Of a stretch of 64,000 nucleotides of DNA, positions 35,475 through 43,655 are shown piece by piece. A program made the translations under genes and the position numbers. Every line of letters begins with the position of its first letter. Position 1 is the first letter of the stretch. This DNA is from an uncultured Treponema sp. Its GTDB lineage: Bacteria; Spirochaetota; Spirochaetia; Treponematales; Treponemataceae. The notes under the pieces are model-generated. The model was given only the letters and a program-made list of their open reading frames with translations, did not search any database and was not told the origin of the DNA. The stretch is taken from positions 56,679-120,678 of the forward strand of contig CALDIB010000087.1 in assembly GCA_937902125.1 (NCBI GenBank). Reading direction: 5' to 3'.

Positions 35475-36661
35475 CGCGTCTCCAAAACAAATTTCAAAAA
35501 CTCGTCCTTGTCTTCCTGCGTCTTTGCCTTGGCCATGTACATTTGGTTTCCCATCGTGGCCGCCATCACTTGCGGCATCCGCTCGTTCATCACAAGGCGC
35601 TCGCCATAGCGCTCGACGATTTCTTGGTTGGAATGAACGTAGCGGCGCTTGTCGCGGCGGGCGGCGTAGACGCAATAGTGGTGGTCGCCGGAATCTTTTA
35701 ACAAGCGCTTGTCAAAGCAAACCATGTCAGCCCAAATTTTATACACGTCGGTGGAATTCGCGTAGTTCATCATGTCGGGGGTGTAGCCGCCCGCCGGTCT
35801 CATGTTCACCTCAAGGCCCACAAAGTCGCCAACGGCGCCCAAGCCTTTTTTGGCTTGCGTCAGCCTAAAAAATTCCATGTGGACAAAACGGTTTTTTACG
35901 CCAAAAGATTTTATCGCGGCCCTTCCCAGTTTTGCCAAAGCGTCAGGAACTTGCGGAATCGTCCAATAGCTTAAGTCCTCTTCCTTTAAAACGATGTCCA
36001 TAATCGACGGCGGAAAAACGCTGGAAGACTCAAAAAGCGGCTGGCTTTTTGAATCGCAAATTGCGTCGTAGGAATAAATGTCGCCCGCAACAAATTCTTC
36101 CATTACATATTGAACAGGCGGAAGGCGGTCAAAAAAATTGTCAAGCTCAATTTGCGAACTAAGCTTCCAAGTGTCGTGCGCTCCGACTCCGTTGTCTGGC
36201 TTTACGATTACAGGGAACTGAACCTCGTCCACAAATTTTTGGGCGGCTTCTTTTGTAGTGATGCGATGGCAGCGCGCGGTTGGAATGTTTCCCGCCGCGT
36301 AAAATTCTTTCATGTCAAATTTATTTTTCCAGCCCGCAATTTTTTCAACGCCGATTCCGCTTTTTATGTTGAAGTCCGTTCTAAGGCGCGCGTCGTTTTC
36401 AAGCCAATACTCATTGTTGGATTCAATCCAATCTATTCGGCCGTATTTAAATGCGAAGAAAGCCACAGCCCGATACATTTTGTTGTAGTCTTCCATGTTG
36501 TCAACATAATAATATTCGGTAAGGCATTCCTTTAACGGCTGCTCAAGGCAATTGTAGGGCGAGTCGCCGATTCCCAAAACATTGACGCCGTTCTTTTTTA
36601 GACGGTCGCAAAAATTCCAATAAGTTCGCGGAAAATGCGGAGACACAAAAATAAAGTTCAT
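35471..36661 (-). CDS. ATP-grasp ligase-like protein
   Basis: 396 residues. The ATP-grasp core is visible: KFDMKEFYAAGNIPTARC (pre-A lid), FPVIVKPDNGVGAHDTWKL (phosphate and Lys loop), QYVMEEFVAGDIYSYDAI, and metal-binding GLEVNMRPAGGYTPDMMNYA. Such proteins join a carboxylate to an amine or thiol using ATP, for example in dipeptides or modified peptides; the substrate is unknown. Start 36661 has SD GGGAGGG. It is the middle gene of O-methyltransferase/ATP-grasp/OLD-like, and its stop overlaps the next start. Confidence 0.87.
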   Translation of the reverse strand: MNFIFVSPHFPRTYWNFCDRLKKNGVNVLGIGDSPYNCLEQPLKECLTEYYYVDNMEDYNKMYRAVAFFAFKYGRIDWIESNNEYWLENDARLRTDFNIKSGIGVEKIAGWKNKFDMKEFYAAGNIPTARCHRITTKEAAQKFVDEVQFPVIVKPDNGVGAHDTWKLSSQIELDNFFDRLPPVQYVMEEFVAGDIYSYDAICDSKSQPLFESSSVFPPSIMDIVLKEEDLSYWTIPQVPDALAKLGRAAIKSFGVKNRFVHMEFFRLTQAKKGLGAVGDFVGLEVNMRPAGGYTPDMMNYANSTDVYKIWADMVCFDKRLLKDSGDHHYCVYAARRDKRRYVHSNQEIVERYGERLVMNERMPQVMAATMGNQMYMAKAKTQEDKDEFLKFVLETR

Positions 36662-36729
36662 TAGACCCTCCCAAAAGCCAAAAAAAATTGCGGTCTTGTC
36701 TCTAAATATAAAACCGCAAAAAAAACTAG

Positions 36730-37308
36730 TCAAGCCCGCTTTGAAACAGCGATGCCGTCTCCGGCGCTGTAAAAGTCCGTCTTGAATTCTTTGTTGTCCT
36801 TTAAAAATTGAATGTATTTGCGAATTTTTTTTATCAATTTTTTTGTGGAATAATTGTGGGTCAAGCTGATGTCTTCCACCATTCCGTGAAAAGAAAGGTT
36901 GTCGCTGATTATCGCGCCGCCGTCAGCCAAGTTGTTTTTGTAACGCTCAAAAAATTTTATGTATTGAGCCTTGGGGCCGTCAATGAAAATCATGTCAAAC
37001 TTTTCTTTAAAAGTGAACGTGGCCGCGTCGCCCAAAAAGCACGTCACCCGCTCCATTAAATTTTCGTCATGAAAATTTTGGACGGCCTGATGATAGCGGT
37101 CAATGTCAGACTCTATCGTCCACACTTGAATGTCCGGCGACGCGAGCGCAAATTTTGTGGCCGAGTATCCGATTCCCGTTCCGATTTCCAAAACGCGATG
37201 AACCTTGTTTTGCTTAATGTAATTTAAGATAAATTCCATTCCGCTGTCCTGCATTATCGGAACGGCGTTGTCAGCGGCAGCCTGCTTGATTCGCTCGATG
37301 TCGGTCAT
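36730..37308 (-). CDS. O-methyltransferase (family 3 type)
   Basis: 192 residues. MF_I-like SAM fold: RVLEIGTGIGYSATKFAL, VWTIESDIDRY, GDAATFTFKEKFDMIFIDGPKAQY, and GAIISDNLSFHGMV. The DGPKAQY and DN motifs match cation-dependent (catechol-type) O-methyltransferases such as YrrM. It is the first gene of the operon with ATP-grasp and OLD-like genes, 69 bases upstream of ATP-grasp. The promoter TTGTAG-N17-TAATAT sits 8 bases before the ATG. Confidence 0.88.
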   Translation of the reverse strand: MTDIERIKQAAADNAVPIMQDSGMEFILNYIKQNKVHRVLEIGTGIGYSATKFALASPDIQVWTIESDIDRYHQAVQNFHDENLMERVTCFLGDAATFTFKEKFDMIFIDGPKAQYIKFFERYKNNLADGGAIISDNLSFHGMVEDISLTHNYSTKKLIKKIRKYIQFLKDNKEFKTDFYSAGDGIAVSKRA

Positions 37309-37316
37309 ATGGAGGA

Positions 37317-37345
37317 ATATTAGCGCAAGATTTTATTCGCTACAA
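37317..37345 (-). promoter_or_regulatory. Promoter of O-methyltransferase/ATP-grasp/OLD-like operon
   Basis: Minus strand TTGTAG (37340-37345), 17-base spacer ending GCGC, TAATAT (37317-37322), then 8 bases to the ATG. Little or no leader. Confidence 0.6.
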
Positions 37346-37489
37346 GCGGGGAGAGAATACAAATGTAAAGGGAAAATGTATGAAAACAGAAAATTTTTGT
37401 TCGAATTTTTTTCAAAACACACTAAAAAACACGCAATCGTCTATACCTTATATGTGAAGAAAAATTCTCTTGACAGGACGCATATTATA

Positions 37490-37858
37490 ATGTACAGTAA
37501 TGTTATCGAACGCGAGACGCCGCTTAATGTTGTTTTTTACGAAACGCAACAAAGATCGCAGCCGTGCCGCGATTTTTTGCTCACGCTTGTAAAAGACGAC
37601 AGACGAGAGGTTGGGGCGGACATTTTTGCCGCCCAAAAAGGTTTTCCGCTAGGACTCCCTTTGTGTAGAAAAATGGGAAAAGACTTGTGGGAAATTCGTT
37701 CAACTGTTTCAGATGGAATATGCCGAATTTTTTTTACAGTTGACGGCGACACGATGATACTGCTTCACGGATTTAATAAGAAGTCGGACAAAACGCCTTT
37801 AAAAGAAATTAGCATTGGAAAAACAAGGCTTAAAGATTACAAGGAGCGACAAAAATGA
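37490..37858 (+). CDS. HigB/RelE-type toxin (Gp49 family)
   Basis: 122 residues of the phage Gp49/HigB type: NVVFYETQQRSQPCRDFLLTL at the N-terminus, then LPLCRKMGKDLWEIRS, ICRIFFTVDGDTMILLHGF and KKSDKTPLKEI. These toxins cut mRNA on the ribosome. It is followed by an XRE antitoxin that overlaps by ATGA. A TTGACA lies at 37470-37475. The true start may be at or just after 37490, since a TATAAT overlaps that ATG. Confidence 0.88.
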   Translation: MYSNVIERETPLNVVFYETQQRSQPCRDFLLTLVKDDRREVGADIFAAQKGFPLGLPLCRKMGKDLWEIRSTVSDGICRIFFTVDGDTMILLHGFNKKSDKTPLKEISIGKTRLKDYKERQK

Positions 37859-38127
37859 AAGGACGCGGACAAGATTTTTCTGAGTTTATGAAGGAACAGA
37901 GCTTGTATGAAGAAGCCCAAGAGCTTGCGACAAAAAAAGTTCTTGCCGCCCAATTCGAGGCCGAAATGAAGCGGCAAAAAATTAGCAAGTCCGCCCTCGC
38001 AAAACGGCTGCGTACTACAAGAACCGCCGTTGACAACGCGCTCGATCCTTCGTTCAACACATCGCTTTCCACAATAGAGCGCTTTGCCCACGCGCTTGGC
38101 AAAAGAGTTTCGGTTTCGCTGGTGTAG
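37855..38127 (+). CDS. HigA-type XRE antitoxin
   Basis: 90 residues with a helix-turn-helix in the C-terminal half (ISKSALAKRLRTTRTAVDNAL ... LSTIERFAHALGKRVSVSL), as in antitoxins paired with Gp49-type toxins. ATGA overlap with the toxin, SD AAGGAG. The toxin-first order is the HigBA arrangement. It probably neutralises the toxin and represses the operon. Confidence 0.9.
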   Translation: MKGRGQDFSEFMKEQSLYEEAQELATKKVLAAQFEAEMKRQKISKSALAKRLRTTRTAVDNALDPSFNTSLSTIERFAHALGKRVSVSLV

Positions 38128-38160
38128 TGGATAAAGCAAACAGATTATGTCAAAATGTTT

Positions 38161-39081
38161 TTATTGAATTATAGTCTGCTTATATTTTTCCCACTTATCA
38201 TTAATTACTTTTCCATCCATTGTTTTCCAGGTAACCCAACCATTGTTAGTAGTTCGAGTTGGCGAGACTTCTTGAATACAGCGAAGAGAAGAAATACTGG
38301 GAGAAGCGATAACTCCATTAACTTCAATTCCGTTAATATGGACAATACCTTCAAACCGTTTTTTCTTAGTTCCTTTAGGCCCATATTCCATATAAACTTT
38401 TTCACCTTCCCTTAAGAAACCTGCTTTGACAACAAGTTCAAGAAGGTTTTCTGGTTTTTTATCGGAAATATCTTTTAATTCTTTTTCAAATTTCTCATCT
38501 GAAGTTTTAAGTTCCAAATCAGGCATATTAAACAAAACATTACCGTCTTTATCACTAAACTTTTCAACAAGCTGAATTTCAACTTTTATCTTAAGGTTAT
38601 CAGCCCATTCTTCAAGGTCGTTTGGAATGTAATCAATTGGCAAAGAAACAACAGGATCTTTGCGCAAAATCTTTTCTATTTCGCCATGGATACCAATTTC
38701 AGAAATATTGATTTCACTTAGCAAATCAATAAAACTTTTATTCTTTTGTATTTCGGCAATACAGCTTTCAGTAATTTTAGTTTTAGTATCGTCATTTTGA
38801 ATTGCGGTTATTTGTTTGTTAATTTGTGGCGCTATATGTTCCCATGTTCCGTGTATGCCACGTTCTACTTCCATGATATATCATTGTTTTGATTCAAAGT
38901 TAATTATAATACCATCAGGAATTGTTCCTTTTCCGCCAGAAGTGCTAATTAAGCTTTTAGGTAATAAAATGGAATAGTCGCCAAAAAGCAGTTTGAAATT
39001 GTTGATAATAACATTTTCAACTTCTTCCTCTGTGTTAAATTCAATCTTTGAATAAGTTTTTCCATTTATATCAAAAATCAT
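38161..39081 (-). pseudogene. PD-(D/E)XK nuclease-RAMA domain protein interrupted by in-frame TGA
   Basis: Two frames (38881-39081 and 38161-38874) lie in the same register, split by one TGA at 38881-38883. Read through, they give 306 residues: GTIPDGIIINFESKQ[stop]YIMEVERG, i.e. a PDG...ExE nuclease core where a Trp before YI is expected (TGG to TGA), then HIAPQINKQI, and at the C-terminus a RAMA-like module (FEGIVHINGIEVNGVI, SLRCIQE, NNGWVTWKTMDG). RAMA domains occur with restriction and modification enzymes. The gene is AT-rich compared with its neighbours, suggesting transfer. The second half could still be made from ATG 38874. Confidence 0.75.
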
Positions 39082-39135
39082 AATACAATCTCTCTAAAAT
39101 TTTATAAGACGATAGGCATCTTTTGCTTTATTACA

Positions 39136-39411
39136 TCATCCAATTTTTTTAACTTCCCCTATGCTTGTTAAAAAATTGAAAAATGAAACCTGTTCGTCAA
39201 AATCAACAAAATCAATATTCTCTTCCAGTTCACTGTCAAGACGGGCGAATACTGAAAAAAATCTAGAAGGCTGCAAGCCCTTTATTCCAATGTCGATGTC
39301 GGAATTCTTATTCGCGCGCCCTGTCGCATGGGAGCCAAAAAGAAAAATCTCTTTACAACCTTCATCTTTGAGAATTTTTGAAATTTTGTTCAATGTCACT
39401 TCCGACAACAT
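39136..39411 (-). CDS. Nucleotidyltransferase domain protein (MNT/MntA-like)
   Basis: 91 residues with the minimal nucleotidyltransferase motif LFGSHATGRANKNSDIDIGI (GSxxxG...DxD) and a third acidic site in ENIDFVDFDE. Such proteins are usually antitoxins that AMPylate a HEPN toxin. No HEPN gene is adjacent; the neighbour is the broken RAMA nuclease. TATACT preceded by GCGCGC ends 6 bases before the ATG, so it is probably leaderless. Confidence 0.85.
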   Translation of the reverse strand: MLSEVTLNKISKILKDEGCKEIFLFGSHATGRANKNSDIDIGIKGLQPSRFFSVFARLDSELEENIDFVDFDEQVSFFNFLTSIGEVKKIG

Positions 39412-39417
39412 AATTTT

Positions 39418-39429
39418 AGTATAGCGCGC
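39418..39429 (-). promoter_or_regulatory. -10 element (GCGCGC-TATACT) of leaderless nucleotidyltransferase gene
   Basis: Minus strand GCGCGC directly abuts TATACT (39418-39423), with 6 bases to the ATG at 39411. The -35 is weak. Confidence 0.45.
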
Positions 39430-39458
39430 TTTATTGAATTTGAAAAGCGTTTATCCCC

Positions 39459-40199
39459 CTACCCTTCCACCCGTAGCCTTTGCATCTCCCGCTTCCAAAT
39501 TTTTGCCATAAAGTCGTAGCCGGCTTGATTTGGGTGAACGCCGTCCAAGCACATGAGGCTCTTGTAATTTGAATGGGCCAAAAACTCCCCGCGGATGTCA
39601 ACGACTTGAACGTTCATAGACCGCGCCAAATTGACGGCCTCAAGGGAAAACAATTCTTGGTTTTGGTAGAGGCGAAGGGCGGCGGCGCTTTTTAAGTCTG
39701 CCGATTCTTGGCCGCTCAAGTTGTATCGCGCATTTAAAAATTTTATTATTCCGGCCTCGTCGTTTCCAATGCAAATATTCTTGAACCACCATTCCGGAAC
39801 AAGGGGCGTAAGGCTCATAATGACAGGCGTAATTTTGTTTTGCCTGGCCGTCTCCACTGCCTCCCGCAAAAGCCTTTTAAATTCGTCAAGTGGACAGCGC
39901 TGCGAATGCTCCCCGTCGGGATTGGCGGACACTTGCGCCCAATCGTAGTCACAGTCGTTTGTTCCGGATTCAATGATTCCAATTTGCGCTCTTGTTCCCG
40001 CTCTAAGGCTGCGGTCTTGAGTCCGCCGCGTCTTTGTCATCCAAGAGCCAAAAACGCTTTTGTTGGCCAGCTCAATTCCCAGCGCGGCGCAAGCCTGGCT
40101 TAGCGAATCTTTTTCCGTTATGTCAAAGCGTTTTGAGTCGCCGCCGGACACGACGCCTTTTAGGATTGAATCTCCCCAAGCGATTATTGAATTTGTCAT
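39459..40199 (-). CDS. SGNH/GDSL hydrolase
   Basis: 246 residues without a signal peptide. Block I is IIAWGDSILKGVVSGG (nucleophile Ser in GDSI), block III is IIESGTNDCDYDW (G-x-N-D), and the catalytic Asp/His are in CLDGVHPNQAGYDFM (block V). Esterase, lipase or acetylhydrolase activity is possible. The gene is divergent from the diguanylate cyclase, and both have promoters with the -10 six bases before the ATG in an 82-base gap. Confidence 0.88.
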   Translation of the reverse strand: MTNSIIAWGDSILKGVVSGGDSKRFDITEKDSLSQACAALGIELANKSVFGSWMTKTRRTQDRSLRAGTRAQIGIIESGTNDCDYDWAQVSANPDGEHSQRCPLDEFKRLLREAVETARQNKITPVIMSLTPLVPEWWFKNICIGNDEAGIIKFLNARYNLSGQESADLKSAAALRLYQNQELFSLEAVNLARSMNVQVVDIRGEFLAHSNYKSLMCLDGVHPNQAGYDFMAKIWKREMQRLRVEG

Positions 40200-40205
40200 G
40201 CCTTC

Positions 40206-40234
40206 ATTGTATCACGCAAAGGGCCCATGGGCAA
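40206..40234 (-). promoter_or_regulatory. Promoter of leaderless SGNH hydrolase gene
   Basis: Minus strand TTGCCC (40229-40234), 17-base spacer, TACAAT (40206-40211), 6 bases to the ATG at 40199. Confidence 0.55.
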
Positions 40235-40246
40235 CAAGAAAATTGG

Positions 40247-40275
40247 TTGTAAGTTTTTTCATTCCGCGCTATAAT
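40247..40275 (+). promoter_or_regulatory. Promoter of leaderless diguanylate cyclase gene
   Basis: TTGTAA (40247-40252), 17-base spacer ending GCGC, TATAAT (40270-40275), 6 bases to the ATG at 40282. Confidence 0.7.
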
Positions 40276-40281
40276 CATGCA

Positions 40282-41959
40282 ATGCGCGCCAAAAAAATGC
40301 GTTCGCTAAAATCAAAGATTCTCCTACTTATATTTCTTTGCACGGAAATTGTCACAATAGCGACGGCCATCGTCGCCTTTCAAGCCATAAGCAACGTGCT
40401 GAACAAAGACATAGAGCAAAAAATGAACTACCTGTGCCAAACAAAGGCGCTGGAAGCGGACGAGCGTTTTTTGCGCATTGAGGACACAGTTGACAATGTC
40501 GCCACGCTCATTCGCAACAGAATTCCTTCTCCAAAATTGCTGAAGGACGCGGCATACAGAAAAAGCGCCGTCGCCGACATTGACAATTTTTTTAGGGCCA
40601 TCGCGCAAAACACAGAGGGAATCGTTTCGTTTTACATTTCTTTTGACCCGGAATTGATTGACGGCATTGACGGCTTTCTTTATTCAATGAACAAAAAGGG
40701 CTTGCTTGACCAAGTTCCCCTCACCGACATTCGCGCCTACGACAAAGACGACATAGAGCATGTGGGGCTGGTTTTACATTCCAGTTCGCCACGGCCGCGG
40801 AATTTGGATGGAGCCATATCAAAACAAAAACCTTGACGTTTATATGTTCTCGTATGTCATTCCGGTTTTTAAAAGCGGAACTTTGATTGGCATTGTTGGC
40901 ATGGACGTGGACTTTAAAATTTTGGTGGAAAGCATTGACCGCCTTACCCGCGAACATTCCCGCTTTGCCTATCTAAAAAGCGCGGACGGATCCGTTCACT
41001 ACCATCCGGATTTTTTTGAAGGAAAAAATGTCCACGGCGACGACAGCTTGAGCTTCATTTCAAACAAGGAGCTTCTTGACAAAAAAAATTCCGGCCACAA
41101 AATCATTCGCTACAAAGAAGGAAGAACAACGCGGGTCATGGCCTTTGACACTTTGCGAAACGGAATGAAGCTTGTTCTTACCGACAAAAGTTCCGACGTG
41201 TACGCCGAGCGAGTCAGCGCCGTCATCATTATTTTGCTTTTGACAGCCCTTCTTGAATTGGTTTTCATCGCTGCTACAATTCGCATAACGTCGCAAATAA
41301 CCCACCCTCTTGAACTTTTGACTGTGGCGGCGAAAAAAATCACCAACGGCCAGCTTGACATTAACCTTCCCGCGGAAACCAACGACGAAATTGGAGTCTT
41401 GATACGCGCCTTCAACACCACCGCCGCCCACTTGCGAAAATACACTTCAAACATGGAAACTTTGGCTTACCAAGACGCGATGACAAAAGTTAAAAATCCC
41501 GCGTCATACAAATTGACAACCGAAAACTTGGAAAAGCAAATCAAGGACGGAATCGCGCGATTCGCCATCGTCATGTGCGACTTGAACCGACTGAAACAAA
41601 TCAACGACACTTACGGCCACAAGGCTGGCGACATGGCCATAAAAATCGCGTCGGAAATCATTTGCCGCACGTTTCCATACAGTTCAGTCTTTAGAATCGG
41701 CGGCGACGAGTTTGTTGTAATCCTTCAAGGAATCGAATACGAAAACCGCGACGCGCTTTTTATGGACTTTGACAAGCATGTGGAAGAAAACAAAAAGAAG
41801 GCCGTGGAAAAATACGAAGCAGTGACAATCGCGCGGGGAATGTCAGTATTTGACGCCGCCAGCGACAGCTCATACCAACAGGTCTTTGAGCGCGCCGACG
41901 CCGAAATGTATAAAAACAAAAAACAATGCCACAACAGGGATTTTGGAGAATTGTCATGA
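40282..41959 (+). pseudogene. dCACHE-HAMP-GGDEF diguanylate cyclase, frameshifted at G4
   Basis: The first frame (40282-40836) encodes a membrane segment and the N-terminal part of a CACHE sensor up to YDKDDIEHVG, then reads out of frame at GGGG (40764-40767). The next frame resumes WFYIPVRHGRGIWMEPYQNK, i.e. the expected CACHE continuation, and runs through a second membrane segment, HAMP (ITHPLELLTVAAKKI), and GGDEF with the active RIGGDEFVVIL to 41959. Removing one G restores 558 residues. It may be a real mutation, a phase event or a sequencing error; all catalytic motifs are otherwise intact. Confidence 0.85.
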
Positions 41960-42348
41960 AAATTTTTTTTGCGGCCCTAAGCGTCGCCGTCCTGTCATTC
42001 GTTTTCTTTGGCTGCGCCAGTTCCAGCAGACTCATCGACATGAAGAACAAAAGCTACAGCGCGCCGACACAAAACGCCATTCGAGCCAGCAACATGCTGG
42101 CATGGGTTTACAGCACTTCAACCGACTGGAACGATTTGGCGGAAAACTTGAATGAAGTTGGCGTCAGCCGGCAGGAATTGGAAAGCCTTACATTTAGCGG
42201 AAACTATGAAAAGCCTTTTGGAAGAAAATTTTCCGCCGAACCAAACTACTCAGGCGAGAACGGCGCCTACGCAAAAGCAAAAAAGCGGGCCAAAAAAATC
42301 GCCCGCTTGATTCTAAAAAAACTTCCCCAAAAAACTGAGGAAGAATGA
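41956..42348 (+). CDS. Small lipoprotein of unknown function
   Basis: 130 residues with signal peptide and lipobox FVFFGC-ASSS. The mature part is hydrophilic, ends in a basic run (KAKKRAKKIARLILKK) and shows no known domain. ATGA overlap with the cyclase stop and a GGAG SD put it in the same operon, so it may act with the c-di-GMP enzyme at the envelope. Confidence 0.78.
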   Translation: MKIFFAALSVAVLSFVFFGCASSSRLIDMKNKSYSAPTQNAIRASNMLAWVYSTSTDWNDLAENLNEVGVSRQELESLTFSGNYEKPFGRKFSAEPNYSGENGAYAKAKKRAKKIARLILKKLPQKTEEE

Positions 42349-42427
42349 ACAAACCCCGACGCAAATCGTTAGGGGCATTAAAGAGTCCCCGCGAATAAAA
42401 AAAGGATGACCAATAAGTTCAAAAAGT

Positions 42428-42501
42428 GTCATTTTCGGGCTTGACCCGAAAATCCATTTAATTACAATACAAGAGATTGCCGTGTCGAGCACGGCAATGA
42501 C
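42428..42501. repeat. MITE-like double-hairpin repeat (74 bases)
   Basis: Starts GTCATTTTCGGG and ends GGCAATGAC, so the ends are inverted (GTCATT/AATGAC). It holds two hairpins, TTTTCGGG...CCCGAAAA and ATTGCCGTG...CACGGCAAT, with an AT-rich middle. It resembles dispersed palindromic repeats of other bacterial genomes. It lies in the 240-base gap 42349-42588, which otherwise holds nothing I recognise. Confidence 0.7.
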
Positions 42502-42588
42502 TCATAATTATTGGACAGCCTCCTTTTTTTTCAAGAACCAAGTCCGCTATTTGCGGGAGCTTGGCCGCGAACGCAAAATCTTTTCCGC

Positions 42589-43407
42589 TCACATTTTCAT
42601 TTCGGTAACGTAGCTTTGAGTGTCCTTAAAGAGGTCAATCTTGCAAACGCGGGTCTTCCAGTATTCCGCTTCGCTTTTGGTTGTGTAGGGGCCGACGCGG
42701 ACGCGGTAAAACAAGTTGTCCCTGTTGTCCTTGTAAGTGAAAACTTCCGCAGGAATCTTGTTGTCGTCAAGCGCGGCTCTGGCGTTGTCGGCGCTCTTTT
42801 TGTTTGTAAAGGAAGCGGCCTGAACCCAATATCTGGAAGAAAGAACCGGAGCCTTTTTTGCCGGAGCGGAAGCGGCGGCCGTTTTTTTTGTCTGGCTTGG
42901 CTTGCTGGCGGCGGGAGCGGAGGCCGCGCTTTTTGAGGCTTGGCTTGTTCCAGGATTTCCAGTGTAAATCGTTGAGGCGGCCGCCTTGCTTCCGGCGTTT
43001 GAAAGGGCTTCCTGACCTCCTCGGCTAGTGGCGGTGACGGCGCTTGAAGCCTTTGTGTTCAATTCAATAGTTGTCTCGGCGGGAGCCGCGGCCGCTTGAG
43101 CGGCGCTTGAAGGCTCGGCCGCAGGAGCGGCGTTTTGGGGCGCGCTTTCCTCAAGAGGCTTTCCTTCTTCAATTTTTTGAAAAGCCAAAGTGTTTGAATC
43201 CAAGGCCTGCGCCGGCTCGATTGTTTCGACAGGGCTTATGACAGGCTCTTCAACCTTTGCGACCGCGGGAGTCGTGTCAATTGTAGTTATAGAGGCGGTG
43301 GCCGGAGCGCTTGAAGAGGGTGAGTTCAACAAAAGCGCCGCGCCAAGAACGACCAGCAAGAAAACGCCGCTGGCCGCGATAATCCACAAAGTCTTTTTCT
43401 GTTCCAT
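42589..43407 (-). CDS. SPOR domain membrane protein
   Basis: 272 residues: a short cytosolic start, one membrane helix (LWIIAASGVFLLVVLGAALLL), a long Ala/Ser/Pro/Glu-rich linker, and a C-terminal SPOR domain (RYWVQAASFTNKKSADNARAAL, VFTYKDNRDNLFYRVRVGPY, SEAEYWKTRVCK). SPOR domains bind denuded glycan at the division septum, which fits a cell-division role alongside RlpA-type proteins. SD GAGG. Good length for FtsN/DedD-like proteins, but no FtsN motif is seen. Confidence 0.9.
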   Translation of the reverse strand: MEQKKTLWIIAASGVFLLVVLGAALLLNSPSSSAPATASITTIDTTPAVAKVEEPVISPVETIEPAQALDSNTLAFQKIEEGKPLEESAPQNAAPAAEPSSAAQAAAAPAETTIELNTKASSAVTATSRGGQEALSNAGSKAAASTIYTGNPGTSQASKSAASAPAASKPSQTKKTAAASAPAKKAPVLSSRYWVQAASFTNKKSADNARAALDDNKIPAEVFTYKDNRDNLFYRVRVGPYTTKSEAEYWKTRVCKIDLFKDTQSYVTEMKM

Positions 43408-43432
43408 AATTTGACCTCAAATTTTTCTAGTT

Positions 43433-43574
43433 CTATAGGGAACTTCGAAAAACTCGCTTTCGGCGATTTTTCCGAAGTTCCCGACGAGTTTTAATTCCTG
43501 ATAATAGCAGGAATTAAAACATCGTTCTTTCAGAGTTACCTCGAAAAACTGAAGTTTTTCGAGGTTCCCTATAG
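43433..43574 (+). repeat. Three-hairpin repeat element, copy 1
   Basis: 142 bases bounded by perfect 11-base inverted ends CTATAGGGAAC / GTTCCCTATAG. Inside are hairpin A (GGAACTTCG...CGAAGTTCC, 43439-43488), linker CGACGA, hairpin B (GTTTTAATTCCTG...CAGGAATTAAAAC) and hairpin C (ACCTCGAAAAACT...AGTTTTTCGAGGT). Compared with copy 2, stems A and C differ by paired changes. It lies between the SPOR gene and the end of the 1,119-residue gene. Confidence 0.85.
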
Positions 43575-43601
43575 TCAAATTATCGGAAAGGCTGAAAAAA
43601 A

Positions 43602-43622
43602 CTTTAGGGAACCTCTAAAAAT
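43602..43622 (+). repeat. Fragment of three-hairpin element
   Basis: 21 bases (CTTTAGGGAACCTCTAAAAAT) identical to the left end of copy 2 at 47118-47138 and in the same direction. It sits 33 bases from the stop of the 1,119-residue gene, so that gene is flanked by direct copies of one element end. Confidence 0.65.
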
Positions 43623-43655
43623 AAATGTTTGGGGCGGCCAGCCGCTCCGCTTTTG

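Noticed and set aside
37470..37491. TTGACA with TATAAT as the HigBA promoter
   Set aside because: The spacing is only 10 bases and the TATAAT overlaps the ATG, so only the TTGACA may be functional with a weaker -10.
38881..38883. TGA as selenocysteine or Trp codon
   Set aside because: Many genes here end in TGA, no SECIS-like hairpin is evident just downstream, and homologous sequence expects Trp, so a point mutation is simpler.
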